Positions 16,736-24,411 of a stretch of 56,779 nucleotides of DNA are shown here, in pieces; within the stretch, counting starts at the first letter, position 1, and every line of letters begins with the position of its first letter. Made by a program: the position numbers and the translations under genes. A model generated the notes under the pieces. That model was not told the origin of the DNA, did no database searches, and worked only from the letters and a program-made list of their open reading frames with translations. Origin of the DNA: Acidimicrobiia bacterium (lineage in GTDB: Bacteria > Actinomycetota > Acidimicrobiia > Spongiisociales > Spongiisociaceae). The stretch spans positions 1 to 56,779 of the forward strand of contig JAGWAN010000004.1 of NCBI GenBank assembly GCA_021296345.1. Reading direction: 5' to 3'.

Positions 16736-17914
16736 ATGACCTCCACCGACACCGCCAGCGGCGGCCCCGGCTTCCCCATCATCGACCCGTTCACCATCGA
16801 GTCGTTGACTGTGTACGTCTACCGCGCCCCCGTCACCCGTCCCGTACGAACCTCCTTCGGGACGATGGCAGACCGCCCGGCGGTCGTGGTCACCGCCCGA
16901 TCCACCGACGGGACCCCTGGGTATGGGGAGGTGTGGTGCAACTTCCCGGATCCCGCCGCGGGGTACCGCGCCGACCTGATCGCTCAGGTGCTCGCTCCGG
17001 CCGTCGTCCGCCGGCCATGGCCCGGGCCCGAGGCCGTGTTCGATCATCTATCGGAACGGTTCAGGCTGCTCGGCATCCAGGCGGGCGAGCCGGGGCCCTT
17101 CGCTCAATGCATCGCCGGCATCGACATAGCACTGTGGGACATGGCGGCCCGGCGGGCACGCATGCCGCTCTGGAGGTTCCTCGGCGGTTCGGGCAGCGGA
17201 CGGGTACCGGCCTATGCCAGCGGGATCGGACCGGATGATCCCATCCGGCTCGTCCGACATGCCCGGCAGGCCGGCCACCGGGCCTTCAAGCTGAAAGTGG
17301 GATTCGGCTTGGAGCAAGACCTGGCCCACCTCTCGGCCATGCGCGAAGCGCTCGGCTCGGACACGACCATCGCCGTAGACGCCAACCAGGCCTGGTCACC
17401 GGAGGAAGCGCGGACGATGATCGGCGCCATGGCGCCCTATTCCCCGGCGTGGATCGAGGAGCCGATTGCAGTCGACCGGCCCGAGGCCGACTGGAGGAGC
17501 CTGGCCGACGGCTCTCCCATCCCCCTGGCGGGCGGCGAGAACCTGTACGGCGACGCGGCATTCGGCAGGGCGATCAGGACCGGAGCGCTGGCCGTCATCC
17601 AGCCGGACATAACCAAGTGGGGCGGCATCTCGGGATGCCTGCCCGTCGCCAGGCGGATCCTGGCTGCCGGTCGCCGCTACTGCCCCCACCATCTCGGGGC
17701 GGGAATCGGGGTTGTGGCGTCCGCTCACCTGCTGGCAGCGGCGGGTGGTGACGGCCTGCTCGAAATCGACTCCAACCCCAACCCGCTCCGCGAAGGCCTG
17801 GCCCAACCCTTTCCCCGGCTCATCGACGGAAGCCTGTGCCTGAGCGATGCTCCCGGACTGGGGGTGGCGCCGGACAGCGCTGTGTCCGGGCTGAGGGTCG
17901 GCAGGGACCGGTAG
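16736..17914 (+). CDS. Mandelate racemase/muconate-lactonizing family enzyme (enolase superfamily)
   Basis: A 392-residue enolase-superfamily protein. It has an N-terminal capping domain with a mobile loop (TSFGTMADRPAVVV) and a barrel domain. The catalytic lysine motif KxK is K185-L-K187; metal ligands are D215 (VDANQAW), E241 (WIEEP) and E268 (GGENLYG). The second-half base region reads PDITKWGG and PHHLG with His318/319. This is the mandelate racemase subgroup, whose members racemise, dehydrate or lactonise sugar acids and related carboxylates. The ATG at 16736 is chosen for its -10 box; the frame is open further upstream. It sits beside an MFS transporter, which may import the substrate; the specific reaction is not known. 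Confidence 0.9.
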   Translation: MTSTDTASGGPGFPIIDPFTIESLTVYVYRAPVTRPVRTSFGTMADRPAVVVTARSTDGTPGYGEVWCNFPDPAAGYRADLIAQVLAPAVVRRPWPGPEAVFDHLSERFRLLGIQAGEPGPFAQCIAGIDIALWDMAARRARMPLWRFLGGSGSGRVPAYASGIGPDDPIRLVRHARQAGHRAFKLKVGFGLEQDLAHLSAMREALGSDTTIAVDANQAWSPEEARTMIGAMAPYSPAWIEEPIAVDRPEADWRSLADGSPIPLAGGENLYGDAAFGRAIRTGALAVIQPDITKWGGISGCLPVARRILAAGRRYCPHHLGAGIGVVASAHLLAAAGGDGLLEIDSNPNPLREGLAQPFPRLIDGSLCLSDAPGLGVAPDSAVSGLRVGRDR

Positions 17915-18058
17915 CCGGGCGGATTCTCGACCTCCGCAGTCAAGGACGGCTTGAAGTCACCCGGTGCGCGCGATCGCGTGTGCGCGGGAGTACCCTCCGC
18001 CCGCAGGTAGATACCGAGGGAGAACTCCGACATCGACCATCCTCTGGAACCGAGCCCC

Positions 18059-19264
18059 ATGGCACCCCGGAGGGTCGGCCTCGTGGGACTCTCCGCCGTC
18101 CTCGCCGGTGCGATGGCACTTTCGATGACACCCGGGCCGATCATCGGGATACTGTCCCGTTTCTTCATCGATGACCTCGGCCTGACCCGGACCGAAATCG
18201 GAGCGGTCGCCACCTTTCACGCTTTCGCAATCATGATCACCAGCATCCCGCTCGGGGTACTGGCCGACCGCCTGAGCGGCCGCTACACCCAGGTCCTGAT
18301 GCTGTCGTTCGTGTTTCTGGGGCTGCTGACCATGGCTTTCTCCTGGGACTTGTGGTCCCTGCTGGTGTTCGTCGCGATAGCCGGGCTGCCGGCCGCCGGG
18401 GCAAACTCGGCGACCAACAACATCATCGTCGAGAACGTTCCGGCAGGGTCCCGCGGGTGGATAACCGGGATCAAGCAGTCCGGTGTACAGATCGGGATCC
18501 TGGCCGCCGGGCTCGCCCTCCCGGTGACGGCAACACGGCTCGGATGGCGGATGGCGCTGGTGCTTGCCTCTCTCGTAGCGCTGGCAGGGATCGCCGCCAC
18601 CCTCGCCATCGTGCCTTCCGGACCCGCCGCTTGGACTCCGGCGAGGAACGCCGGGGAACGGGGAGGCCGCCTACCCGGCGCGGTGCGGTGGATTTCTGCC
18701 TACGGCGTCACCATGGGCATCGGGGTGGGCACGTACGCGGCCTTCGTTCCACTCTACGCCCAGGAGAATCTGGGCATGGGTGTGGCTCTGGCCGGCACGG
18801 TCATCGCCGTTTCGGGCGCGTCCGGCGCATTGTGGAGGGTGGTGTGGGGAAGGATCGCGGAACGAGCCGCGCATCCCTCCGTCCCGCTGGTGGCGATCGG
18901 CGCCCTATCGGCGAGCGCTTTCATCGCCACCTGGATGGCCCCCTATACCACGCCCTACCTGATCTGGGTCGGGGCGGTGCTGGTCGGAATGAGCACGGGC
19001 TCGTGGATGTCGGTCGGCATGATGGCCGCCATCATGCTGTCGGAGCCCAAGCAGACCGGCCATAGCACCGGGTCGATCGTGCTCGGGTTCGCCGTGGGTC
19101 TGACCATCGGACCGGTGGTGTTCGGATGGGGCGTGGACACCTTCGGGTCCTATGACCTACCCTGGGCAGGCGTAACCCTTAACTTCGCTGCTGCCATGGC
19201 GATGATGGTGCTGTGGAGGTTCCGTGCTCGCTCAGAGGAGACGGCGGTCGGCCATGTCGCCTGA
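18059..19264 (+). CDS. MFS transporter
   Basis: A 401-residue major facilitator protein with about 12 membrane helices, in two halves joined by a hydrophilic loop near residues 185-205 (PSGPAAWTPARNAGERGGR). The loop between helices 2 and 3 has PLGVLADRLSGRY, the conserved G-x-x-x-D-R motif A. Helices such as LVVSLLVFVAIAGLPAAGAN-like segments and the C-terminal GFAVGLTIGPVVFGWG fit the cyanate/glucarate or nitrate-type branches. It follows the enolase-superfamily gene on the same strand with a gap of about 145 bp that contains no gene but has a CGCGATCGCG palindrome near 17965. Uptake of an organic acid for the neighbouring enzymes is plausible, not proven. Confidence 0.88.
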   Translation: MAPRRVGLVGLSAVLAGAMALSMTPGPIIGILSRFFIDDLGLTRTEIGAVATFHAFAIMITSIPLGVLADRLSGRYTQVLMLSFVFLGLLTMAFSWDLWSLLVFVAIAGLPAAGANSATNNIIVENVPAGSRGWITGIKQSGVQIGILAAGLALPVTATRLGWRMALVLASLVALAGIAATLAIVPSGPAAWTPARNAGERGGRLPGAVRWISAYGVTMGIGVGTYAAFVPLYAQENLGMGVALAGTVIAVSGASGALWRVVWGRIAERAAHPSVPLVAIGALSASAFIATWMAPYTTPYLIWVGAVLVGMSTGSWMSVGMMAAIMLSEPKQTGHSTGSIVLGFAVGLTIGPVVFGWGVDTFGSYDLPWAGVTLNFAAAMAMMVLWRFRARSEETAVGHVA

Positions 19265-19327
19265 GAGTGGTCCGAACCTGCAAGAATCGGCCCGACCGGA
19301 ACCACGACACCGGAGGATCCCGCCCCG

Positions 19328-19582
19328 ATGAGCACACCCGACACCTCCAATCGAGTACGCCTGACCGTGCCACAGATGGGTGTGGTCGAAGAAGTGGTGG
19401 TCATCGAATGGCTGGTCGACCCGGGCGCCGCCGTGGCACAGGGCCAGGAGGTGGTGATCGTGGAGACCGAGAAGGCCGAGGTGGCCCTGGAGTCTCCGGC
19501 GGACGGCGTTATCGAGATCATGGTGGCCGCTTCCGATGACGAAGTACCGGTGGGAGCGACCCTCGCCTATATCGACCCGTGA
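19328..19582 (+). CDS. Free-standing lipoyl/biotinyl carrier domain protein
   Basis: An 84-residue protein that is a single lipoyl domain. The modified lysine is K49 in VETEKAEV, within the usual hairpin turn, and the halves VVIEWLVDPGAAVAQGQ and ALESPADGVIEIMV fit the family. It begins the operon continuing to the SDR and E1 genes: its TGA overlaps the GTG start of the SDR, and GGAGGA lies upstream of its ATG. It can serve as a swinging arm for the E1 enzyme encoded downstream, in addition to the E2 at 23161-24345. The domain type allows biotin, but ETEKA and the E1 neighbours favour lipoate. Confidence 0.87.
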   Translation: MSTPDTSNRVRLTVPQMGVVEEVVVIEWLVDPGAAVAQGQEVVIVETEKAEVALESPADGVIEIMVAASDDEVPVGATLAYIDP

Positions 19583-20331
19583 CCCCACCCGGATTCCGTC
19601 TTGACGGCCGGAGCGCGCTGGTTACCGGATCGGCCGGTGGTCTGGGCAAGGCAATCGCTCTGGCTCTCGCGGCGGCCGGCGCCGAAGTGGTGGGTGCGGA
19701 CATCGCGAAGGAGGCCAACCATCAAGTGGCGAGTGCCGTAGGGGGGTCCGCCGTGACTCTGGACGTCTCCGACAGGGAGGCCGTCGACGCGGCGGTGGAA
19801 GACATCAGCACCCGCCTGGGCCCCATCGACGTGCTGGTCAACAGTGCCGGCATCGGGGGCCGCGGAACTGCAGCTGACTATCCACCGGATCAGTTGGCGC
19901 GGGTGATCGACGTGAACGTCAAGGGCAGTCTCTACATGTGCCAGGCGGTGGGACGGCGCATGATCGAACAGGGCCACGGCTCGATCATCAACATCGCTTC
20001 GATCGGTGGACTGGTCGGCTTCCCCGGCAGTGTCGGGTACCAGGCCAGCAAGGGCGGGGTGGTCCAGATGACCAGGAGCCTGGCCGTGGAGTGGGCGTCC
20101 TCGGGCGTCCGGGTCAATGCCGTCGCGCCAGGGCATATCGGCACCGCGCTCGTGCGGAGGCAATGGGAGGTGGAGCCGCACCTGAAGGAGTTCTTCCTCA
20201 CCCGCACGCCGATGGGCAGGCTGGGAACCCCGGCCGATGTCGCCGGCCCGGTGGTGTTCCTGGCCGGTGACGCCGCGGCCATGATCACCGGCCAGACCAT
20301 CGCCGTCGACGGGGGATACACCGCCCAATGA
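19579..20331 (+). CDS. Short-chain dehydrogenase/reductase
   Basis: A 250-residue classical SDR. The NAD(P)-binding motif is TGSAGGLG (residues 16-23) with an acidic GADIAKEA at the end of strand 2, which favours NAD. NSAG, and the catalytic S141, Y154 and K158 (IASIGG, YQASK) are present. It starts at a GTG overlapping the stop of the lipoyl protein and ends overlapping the E1 alpha start, so it is translationally coupled in the middle of an acetoin/2-oxoacid dehydrogenase operon. A role in interconverting diacetyl, acetoin and butanediol, or another hydroxy-ketone substrate, is inferred from this position. Confidence 0.9.
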   Translation: MTPPGFRLDGRSALVTGSAGGLGKAIALALAAAGAEVVGADIAKEANHQVASAVGGSAVTLDVSDREAVDAAVEDISTRLGPIDVLVNSAGIGGRGTAADYPPDQLARVIDVNVKGSLYMCQAVGRRMIEQGHGSIINIASIGGLVGFPGSVGYQASKGGVVQMTRSLAVEWASSGVRVNAVAPGHIGTALVRRQWEVEPHLKEFFLTRTPMGRLGTPADVAGPVVFLAGDAAAMITGQTIAVDGGYTAQ

Positions 20332-21308
20332 GCCTCACCGAGAACATGTCACCCGGCCTGGCCCTCGGCATCCACCGGACCATGGTGCGGATCCGGGTGT
20401 TCGAGTCCCGGGTCGAGGAGTTGTTCAAGGCCGGCAAGCTACCGGGGTTCGTCCATACCTACATCGGCCAGGAGGCCATCGCCGCAGGCGTGTGCGCCGC
20501 CCTGGACCGCAACGACTACATCACCTCGACCCATCGCGGTCACGGCCACGCCATCGCCAAGGGCATGGAGCTCGGTCCGATCATGGCGGAGTTGTACGGC
20601 AAGGCGACCGGGGCCTGCCGGGGCCGGGGTGGTTCGATGCACGTGGCTGACTTCTCGGTGGGGATGCTGGGGGCCAACGGGATCGTGGCCGGTGGGCTGG
20701 GCATCGCCGCCGGAGCCGCCCTCTCCGCCCGCTACCGGGGCACCCACCAGGTGGCGGTGGGTTTCTTCGGGGACGGGGGCATCAACAAGGGGACCTTCCA
20801 CGAGGCGCTCAACTTCGCCGCAACCCACCGCCTGGGGGTGGTGTTCGTGTGCGAGAACAACCAGTACGCCCAGTTCACCTCCCGGCTCCGCACCACGTCG
20901 GTAGAAGACCTCTCCGTGCGGGCCTCCGCTTACGGAATCCCCGGTATCACGGTGGACGGTAACGACGCCGCGGCTACCTACCGGGAGGCTTTGGAGGCGG
21001 TCGGTCGAGCCCGCGACGGAGGGGGACCGACTTTGTTGAACATGGAGACCTACCGCTTCGGCGGCCATTACGTGGGCGATGCCGAGGTTTACCGGGCATC
21101 CGCCGAGGTGGAGGCTCGACGCCAGGCAGATCCGATCCTCCGGTGGGAACGGACGCTCACCGATGAGGCGCTCATGACTGCCGGACTCGGGGAGGCTGTA
21201 TGGGCGGAGGCAGCGGATGAGGTGTCCGCCGCGGTGCGCTTCGCCGAGGAGAGCCCGCATCCGGACGGTGGCACCGCCCTCGAGAACGTGTTCACCCAGG
21301 TCTGCTGA
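20328..21308 (+). CDS. TPP-dependent dehydrogenase E1 alpha subunit (acetoin/2-oxoacid type)
   Basis: A 326-residue alpha subunit of a thiamine-diphosphate E1. The TPP motif runs from GDG at residues 148-150 to NN at 177-178 (FFGDGGINKGTFHEALNF, CENNQYAQ). An early STHRGHGHAIAKG and GGSMHVAD match the acetoin dehydrogenase AcoA and pyruvate dehydrogenase alpha families. The size and absence of an N-terminal extension favour the acetoin-type group. Its ATG overlaps the SDR stop (ATGA) and its TGA overlaps the E1 beta start. With E1 beta it decarboxylates or cleaves the substrate and passes the acyl group to a lipoyl domain. Confidence 0.9.
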   Translation: MSLTENMSPGLALGIHRTMVRIRVFESRVEELFKAGKLPGFVHTYIGQEAIAAGVCAALDRNDYITSTHRGHGHAIAKGMELGPIMAELYGKATGACRGRGGSMHVADFSVGMLGANGIVAGGLGIAAGAALSARYRGTHQVAVGFFGDGGINKGTFHEALNFAATHRLGVVFVCENNQYAQFTSRLRTTSVEDLSVRASAYGIPGITVDGNDAAATYREALEAVGRARDGGGPTLLNMETYRFGGHYVGDAEVYRASAEVEARRQADPILRWERTLTDEALMTAGLGEAVWAEAADEVSAAVRFAEESPHPDGGTALENVFTQVC

Positions 21309-22306
21309 TGCCTCAGGGGGACAGGACGATGCGAAGGATGAGCTTCGGCCAGGCGACCGTGGATGCCATGCGGTCCGCTATGCGAGAGGACGATCGGGTC
21401 GTAGTGCTCGGAGAGGACATCAGCTGGGGCGGCAACTTCGGGCAGTTTCGGGGCTTGCTGGACGAGTTCGGACCCGACCGCGTCATCGACATGCCCATCT
21501 CGGAGGCGATCATCATGGCGGTCACCGTCGGGGCGGCGGTGACCGGACTGCGCCCGGTAGCCTCGATGAGCTTCGTCGAGTTCACCCTCGGGGCCATGGA
21601 CGAGATCGTCAACCAGGCCGCCAAGTTCCGCTACATGTTCGGCGGGCAGGTGTCGGTCCCGCTGGTGCTCCGGGCCTCCGACGGGGTTCTCCGCTCATCG
21701 GCCGGCCAGCATTCATCCAGCCTGGAAGGCCTGTTCACCCACCTGCCCGGCCTGAAGGTGGTGGCCCCTTCCAACCCGGCCGACGCCAGGGGCCTGCTGC
21801 GGGCGGCCATCGCGGATGACGATCCCGTGGTCTACCTGGAGAACAAGCGGATCACCGCCAAACGAGGGCCGGTACCGGCTGGGGATCATGTGGTCCCGCT
21901 CGGCTCGGCCGCGGTGCGCCGCGAGGGCTCGGATCTGACCATCGTCACTTACTCTGTGATGACCCTCCACGCTGAAAAGGCTTGCTCCTCGCTGGCCGAG
22001 ATGGGTATCGAGGCGGAGCTGATCGACCTCAGATCGCTGGTTCCACTCGACCTCGATACCGTGCTGTCCTCCGTGGCCAGGACCGGTCGGGTGGTGGTGG
22101 CACACGAGGCCTGGGAGTTCGGCGGGTTCGGCGCCGAGGTGGTGAGCGCCATCACCGGTCAAGCCTTCGACCGGCTGCGAGCCGCCCCGGTGCGGGTGGG
22201 CGCCGCCCAAGCACCCATCCCGTTCAGTCCCCCGCTCGAACGGGCGGTCGTTCCCGGATCGGATGAGCTCGTGGCCGCCGCCCGGGAGGTCATGGGCCTG
22301 ACCTGA
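21308..22306 (+). CDS. TPP-dependent dehydrogenase E1 beta subunit (acetoin/2-oxoacid type)
   Basis: A 332-residue beta subunit. It has an N-terminal MSFGQATVDAMRSAM, VVLGEDISWGGNFG, and the region DMPISEAIIMAVTVGAAVTG, which matches the E1 beta family, where the normal sequence is DTPIsE. The C-terminal transketolase-like domain contains TIVTYSVMTLHAEKA and GRVVVAHEAWEFGGFG. The stop at 22304-22306 is directly followed by the stop of the convergent cupin gene (TGATCA). The E1 operon ends here, with E2 on the opposite strand beyond the cupin. No dihydrolipoamide dehydrogenase (E3) is seen nearby. Confidence 0.9.
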   Translation: MPQGDRTMRRMSFGQATVDAMRSAMREDDRVVVLGEDISWGGNFGQFRGLLDEFGPDRVIDMPISEAIIMAVTVGAAVTGLRPVASMSFVEFTLGAMDEIVNQAAKFRYMFGGQVSVPLVLRASDGVLRSSAGQHSSSLEGLFTHLPGLKVVAPSNPADARGLLRAAIADDDPVVYLENKRITAKRGPVPAGDHVVPLGSAAVRREGSDLTIVTYSVMTLHAEKACSSLAEMGIEAELIDLRSLVPLDLDTVLSSVARTGRVVVAHEAWEFGGFGAEVVSAITGQAFDRLRAAPVRVGAAQAPIPFSPPLERAVVPGSDELVAAAREVMGLT

Positions 22307-23137
22307 TCAGGTAGCCGGTACGCCGTCCGTCCATAGACAATCCCGCGGGCCCTGCAAACGGTGGAAGGCGAGGGCCAGCTCTGACGAGCCCGAACCCGGG
22401 CCGGCGTGGAGCTGCCCCGGGAGCCGGTAGGTGTACGTCCCCGCCGCCCACCGGTGGATCTGTTCGCCCCCCGGCCCGTCGGAGGGGTCAGGATGATGGC
22501 CGGGTAGGTGCTCGGCAATAGTGAACTCCCCGTCCAGCACGAAGATCTCCTCCGCGCCGGCGTGGGAATGCCACGGACCGTCCTCGTTGGTCCAGGCACG
22601 GGCCCCCGCCAGCCACACATGGCCATTGGGCCCATCGGCGAGTGGGCGGATGAACCGGCCCGGGAGTTCGCTGACGGGCGCCCACGGAGATCCGCCGACC
22701 GATCCGATCAGGGGCTTGGACAGCATTCCGCCGGCGGAGCTGTCGTACCGGACCGGAGCCGAGGTCATAAGGAGCGCCAGGGTGGGCACGAGAGCCCGTA
22801 TTCCGGAGATCACCTCGCCCGACCGGACAGCTGCGTAGTCATACCGGCCCACTCGCTCTCCCGCCACCATCAGGTCGCCGCGTATCACGAACAGCTCGAC
22901 ATCGGCGGTGAACGCCCCCACCACCCCCGACCCCCATCCCTGGCTCAGCATGACGAGACGGGTGGCCGGCCCGGACATGTCCTTCGAGAGGGTCCGGGTT
23001 TCGATCCGGCCCTCGCATCCCGAGATGGTCATGACCCGGCTCGGTAGCTCGGCCTCACGAATGGCCAGCAGTGACCGGTGACGCCGGTCAACCACCGCCG
23101 GATCGGTCACGGTCGTGCTGGAATCCACGTTACGCAA
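22307..23137 (-). CDS. Cupin-domain protein (two cupin halves)
   Basis: About 276 residues with two cupin-like halves. The second half is clear: GPWHSHAGAEEIFVLDGEF is the metal-binding HxHxxxxExxxxxG motif, and LPGQLHAGPG provides the second His. The first half has FVIRGDLMVAGERVG but lacks the His pair. It resembles DUF4437/ChrR-like proteins. The frame opens with TTG at 23137; a GTG three codons later is equally possible and no strong ribosome site decides. The gene lies convergent with E1 beta and 23 bases after the E2 gene region on the same strand, so it probably shares no message with E1. A metal-dependent enzyme or sensor is possible; the function is not known. Confidence 0.75.
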   Translation of the reverse strand: MRNVDSSTTVTDPAVVDRRHRSLLAIREAELPSRVMTISGCEGRIETRTLSKDMSGPATRLVMLSQGWGSGVVGAFTADVELFVIRGDLMVAGERVGRYDYAAVRSGEVISGIRALVPTLALLMTSAPVRYDSSAGGMLSKPLIGSVGGSPWAPVSELPGRFIRPLADGPNGHVWLAGARAWTNEDGPWHSHAGAEEIFVLDGEFTIAEHLPGHHPDPSDGPGGEQIHRWAAGTYTYRLPGQLHAGPGSGSSELALAFHRLQGPRDCLWTDGVPAT

Positions 23138-23160
23138 GAGTGCCGGCTAGTGATAATGGC

Positions 23161-24345
23161 CTAGTCGGCCATGAACAGGGCCGGTTCCTCCAGGTTTTCG
23201 ACCAGCCTGTTGAGGAATCGCTGCCCGAGGCCGCCGTCGATCGCCCGGTGGTCGAAGCCGAGCGACAGCGGCATCACGGGCGCCACAGCCACCGCGCCAT
23301 CCCGCACCACCGGGGTGTCGGCGGCCTTGCCTATAGCGAGGATGGCGGTGGTGCCCAACGGGATGATGGGGGTGCCCCTCCCCCCGCCCAGGGCTCCGAT
23401 GTTGGTGACGGTGAAGGTGGCGCCGGTCAGGTCGGCCGGACCGAGCGACCGGGACTTGCCCCTGACCCCGAGGTCGGCAACGGTTGCCGCCAGTTCCATG
23501 AGGCCCAGCTTCTCCGATTGGCGTATCACCGGCACCAGCAGGCCTTCATCGGTATCCACGGCGATCCCAACATCCAGGGAGGGATGAAACACCAGCTCGT
23601 CACCGTCCAGGGTTGCGTTGAAAACCCGGAACTCGTCCAGTACCGGAACGAGGGCCTTGATCACCAGGGCCTCCATCGGAATGCTCCGTCCATGGCGGGC
23701 CGCCAGTGCTCGCCGGCCCGCCAGGAGGCGGGTGGCGTCGGCGTCGTGGAAGACGGTCACGTGGGGGATCTCCCGCCATGAAGCCGTCATGTGGCCGGCG
23801 ATGGTACGGCGAAGCATCGAGAGACGGACCCGCTCACCCGCGGGCGCCGCCACAGCATCCTCCGCCGGCATGCCGGCGGAGGCCACCATCACGTCATCCC
23901 TGGTGATCCTCCCGCCCGGCCCCGTACCCCGGATGGACGACAGGTCGATGCCGTGTTCCCGGGCCAGCCGCCGCACCACGGGCAAGGCCTTGACAGGGGC
24001 ATCCCCCGCCGCCGTCCCGCTACCCGTATCCGGGCCTCCCGGGCTCGGAGACCGCCGAGAACCGGTCGCTGCTTCACTGGGTTGATTCCCATCCGGCCAG
24101 ACCTCCCCGGCTCGACCGATGACCGCCAGCACCGCCCCCACCGCCAGGGTTTCCCCCTCCTGGGCACCGTGGTGCAAGACCGTCCCTCCGGCTGGAGCAG
24201 GGATCTCCACCACCGCTTTGGCCGTCTCGACCTCGACCAGCACGTGGTCGCCATCCACCGTCCCGCCCACGGGAACGTGCCAGCGGACGATGTCGGCCTC
24301 GGTGAGTCCATCACCGATGTCGGGCAGTTCGAACACGTAGGGCAT
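23161..24345 (-). CDS. Dihydrolipoamide acyltransferase (E2)
   Basis: A 394-residue E2 of a 2-oxoacid or acetoin dehydrogenase complex. It has one N-terminal lipoyl domain (lysine K43 in VEVETAKAVVEI), a linker, a peripheral-subunit-binding domain (ALPVVRRLAREHGIDLSSI to GRITRDDV), and a C-terminal catalytic domain with HRAIDGG at about residues 366-372 (HRxxDG). It ends NRLVENLEEPALF. The ATG at 24345 begins at the lipoyl domain and follows a TACTAT -10 box by eight bases. It faces the E1 genes across a cupin gene, yet the two E1 subunits and a free lipoyl domain are just 1 kb away, so it probably completes that complex. Confidence 0.92.
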   Translation of the reverse strand: MPYVFELPDIGDGLTEADIVRWHVPVGGTVDGDHVLVEVETAKAVVEIPAPAGGTVLHHGAQEGETLAVGAVLAVIGRAGEVWPDGNQPSEAATGSRRSPSPGGPDTGSGTAAGDAPVKALPVVRRLAREHGIDLSSIRGTGPGGRITRDDVMVASAGMPAEDAVAAPAGERVRLSMLRRTIAGHMTASWREIPHVTVFHDADATRLLAGRRALAARHGRSIPMEALVIKALVPVLDEFRVFNATLDGDELVFHPSLDVGIAVDTDEGLLVPVIRQSEKLGLMELAATVADLGVRGKSRSLGPADLTGATFTVTNIGALGGGRGTPIIPLGTTAILAIGKAADTPVVRDGAVAVAPVMPLSLGFDHRAIDGGLGQRFLNRLVENLEEPALFMAD

Positions 24346-24353
24346 CGGGGCCA

Positions 24354-24359
24354 ATAGTA
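24354..24359 (-). promoter_or_regulatory. -10 box of the E2 gene
   Basis: TACTAT on the minus strand, eight bases before the ATG at 24345; implies a very short or absent leader. No clear -35. Confidence 0.45.
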
Positions 24360-24411
24360 CGCGAACCGGGCCGCCCTCCCATCGAGTGGAGTCAGCGGCC
24401 GGCAAGTCGGA

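Noticed and set aside
17960-17985. CGCGATCGCG palindrome as an operator
   Set aside because: Short self-complementary GC strings are frequent at this base composition and no promoter elements lie beside it.
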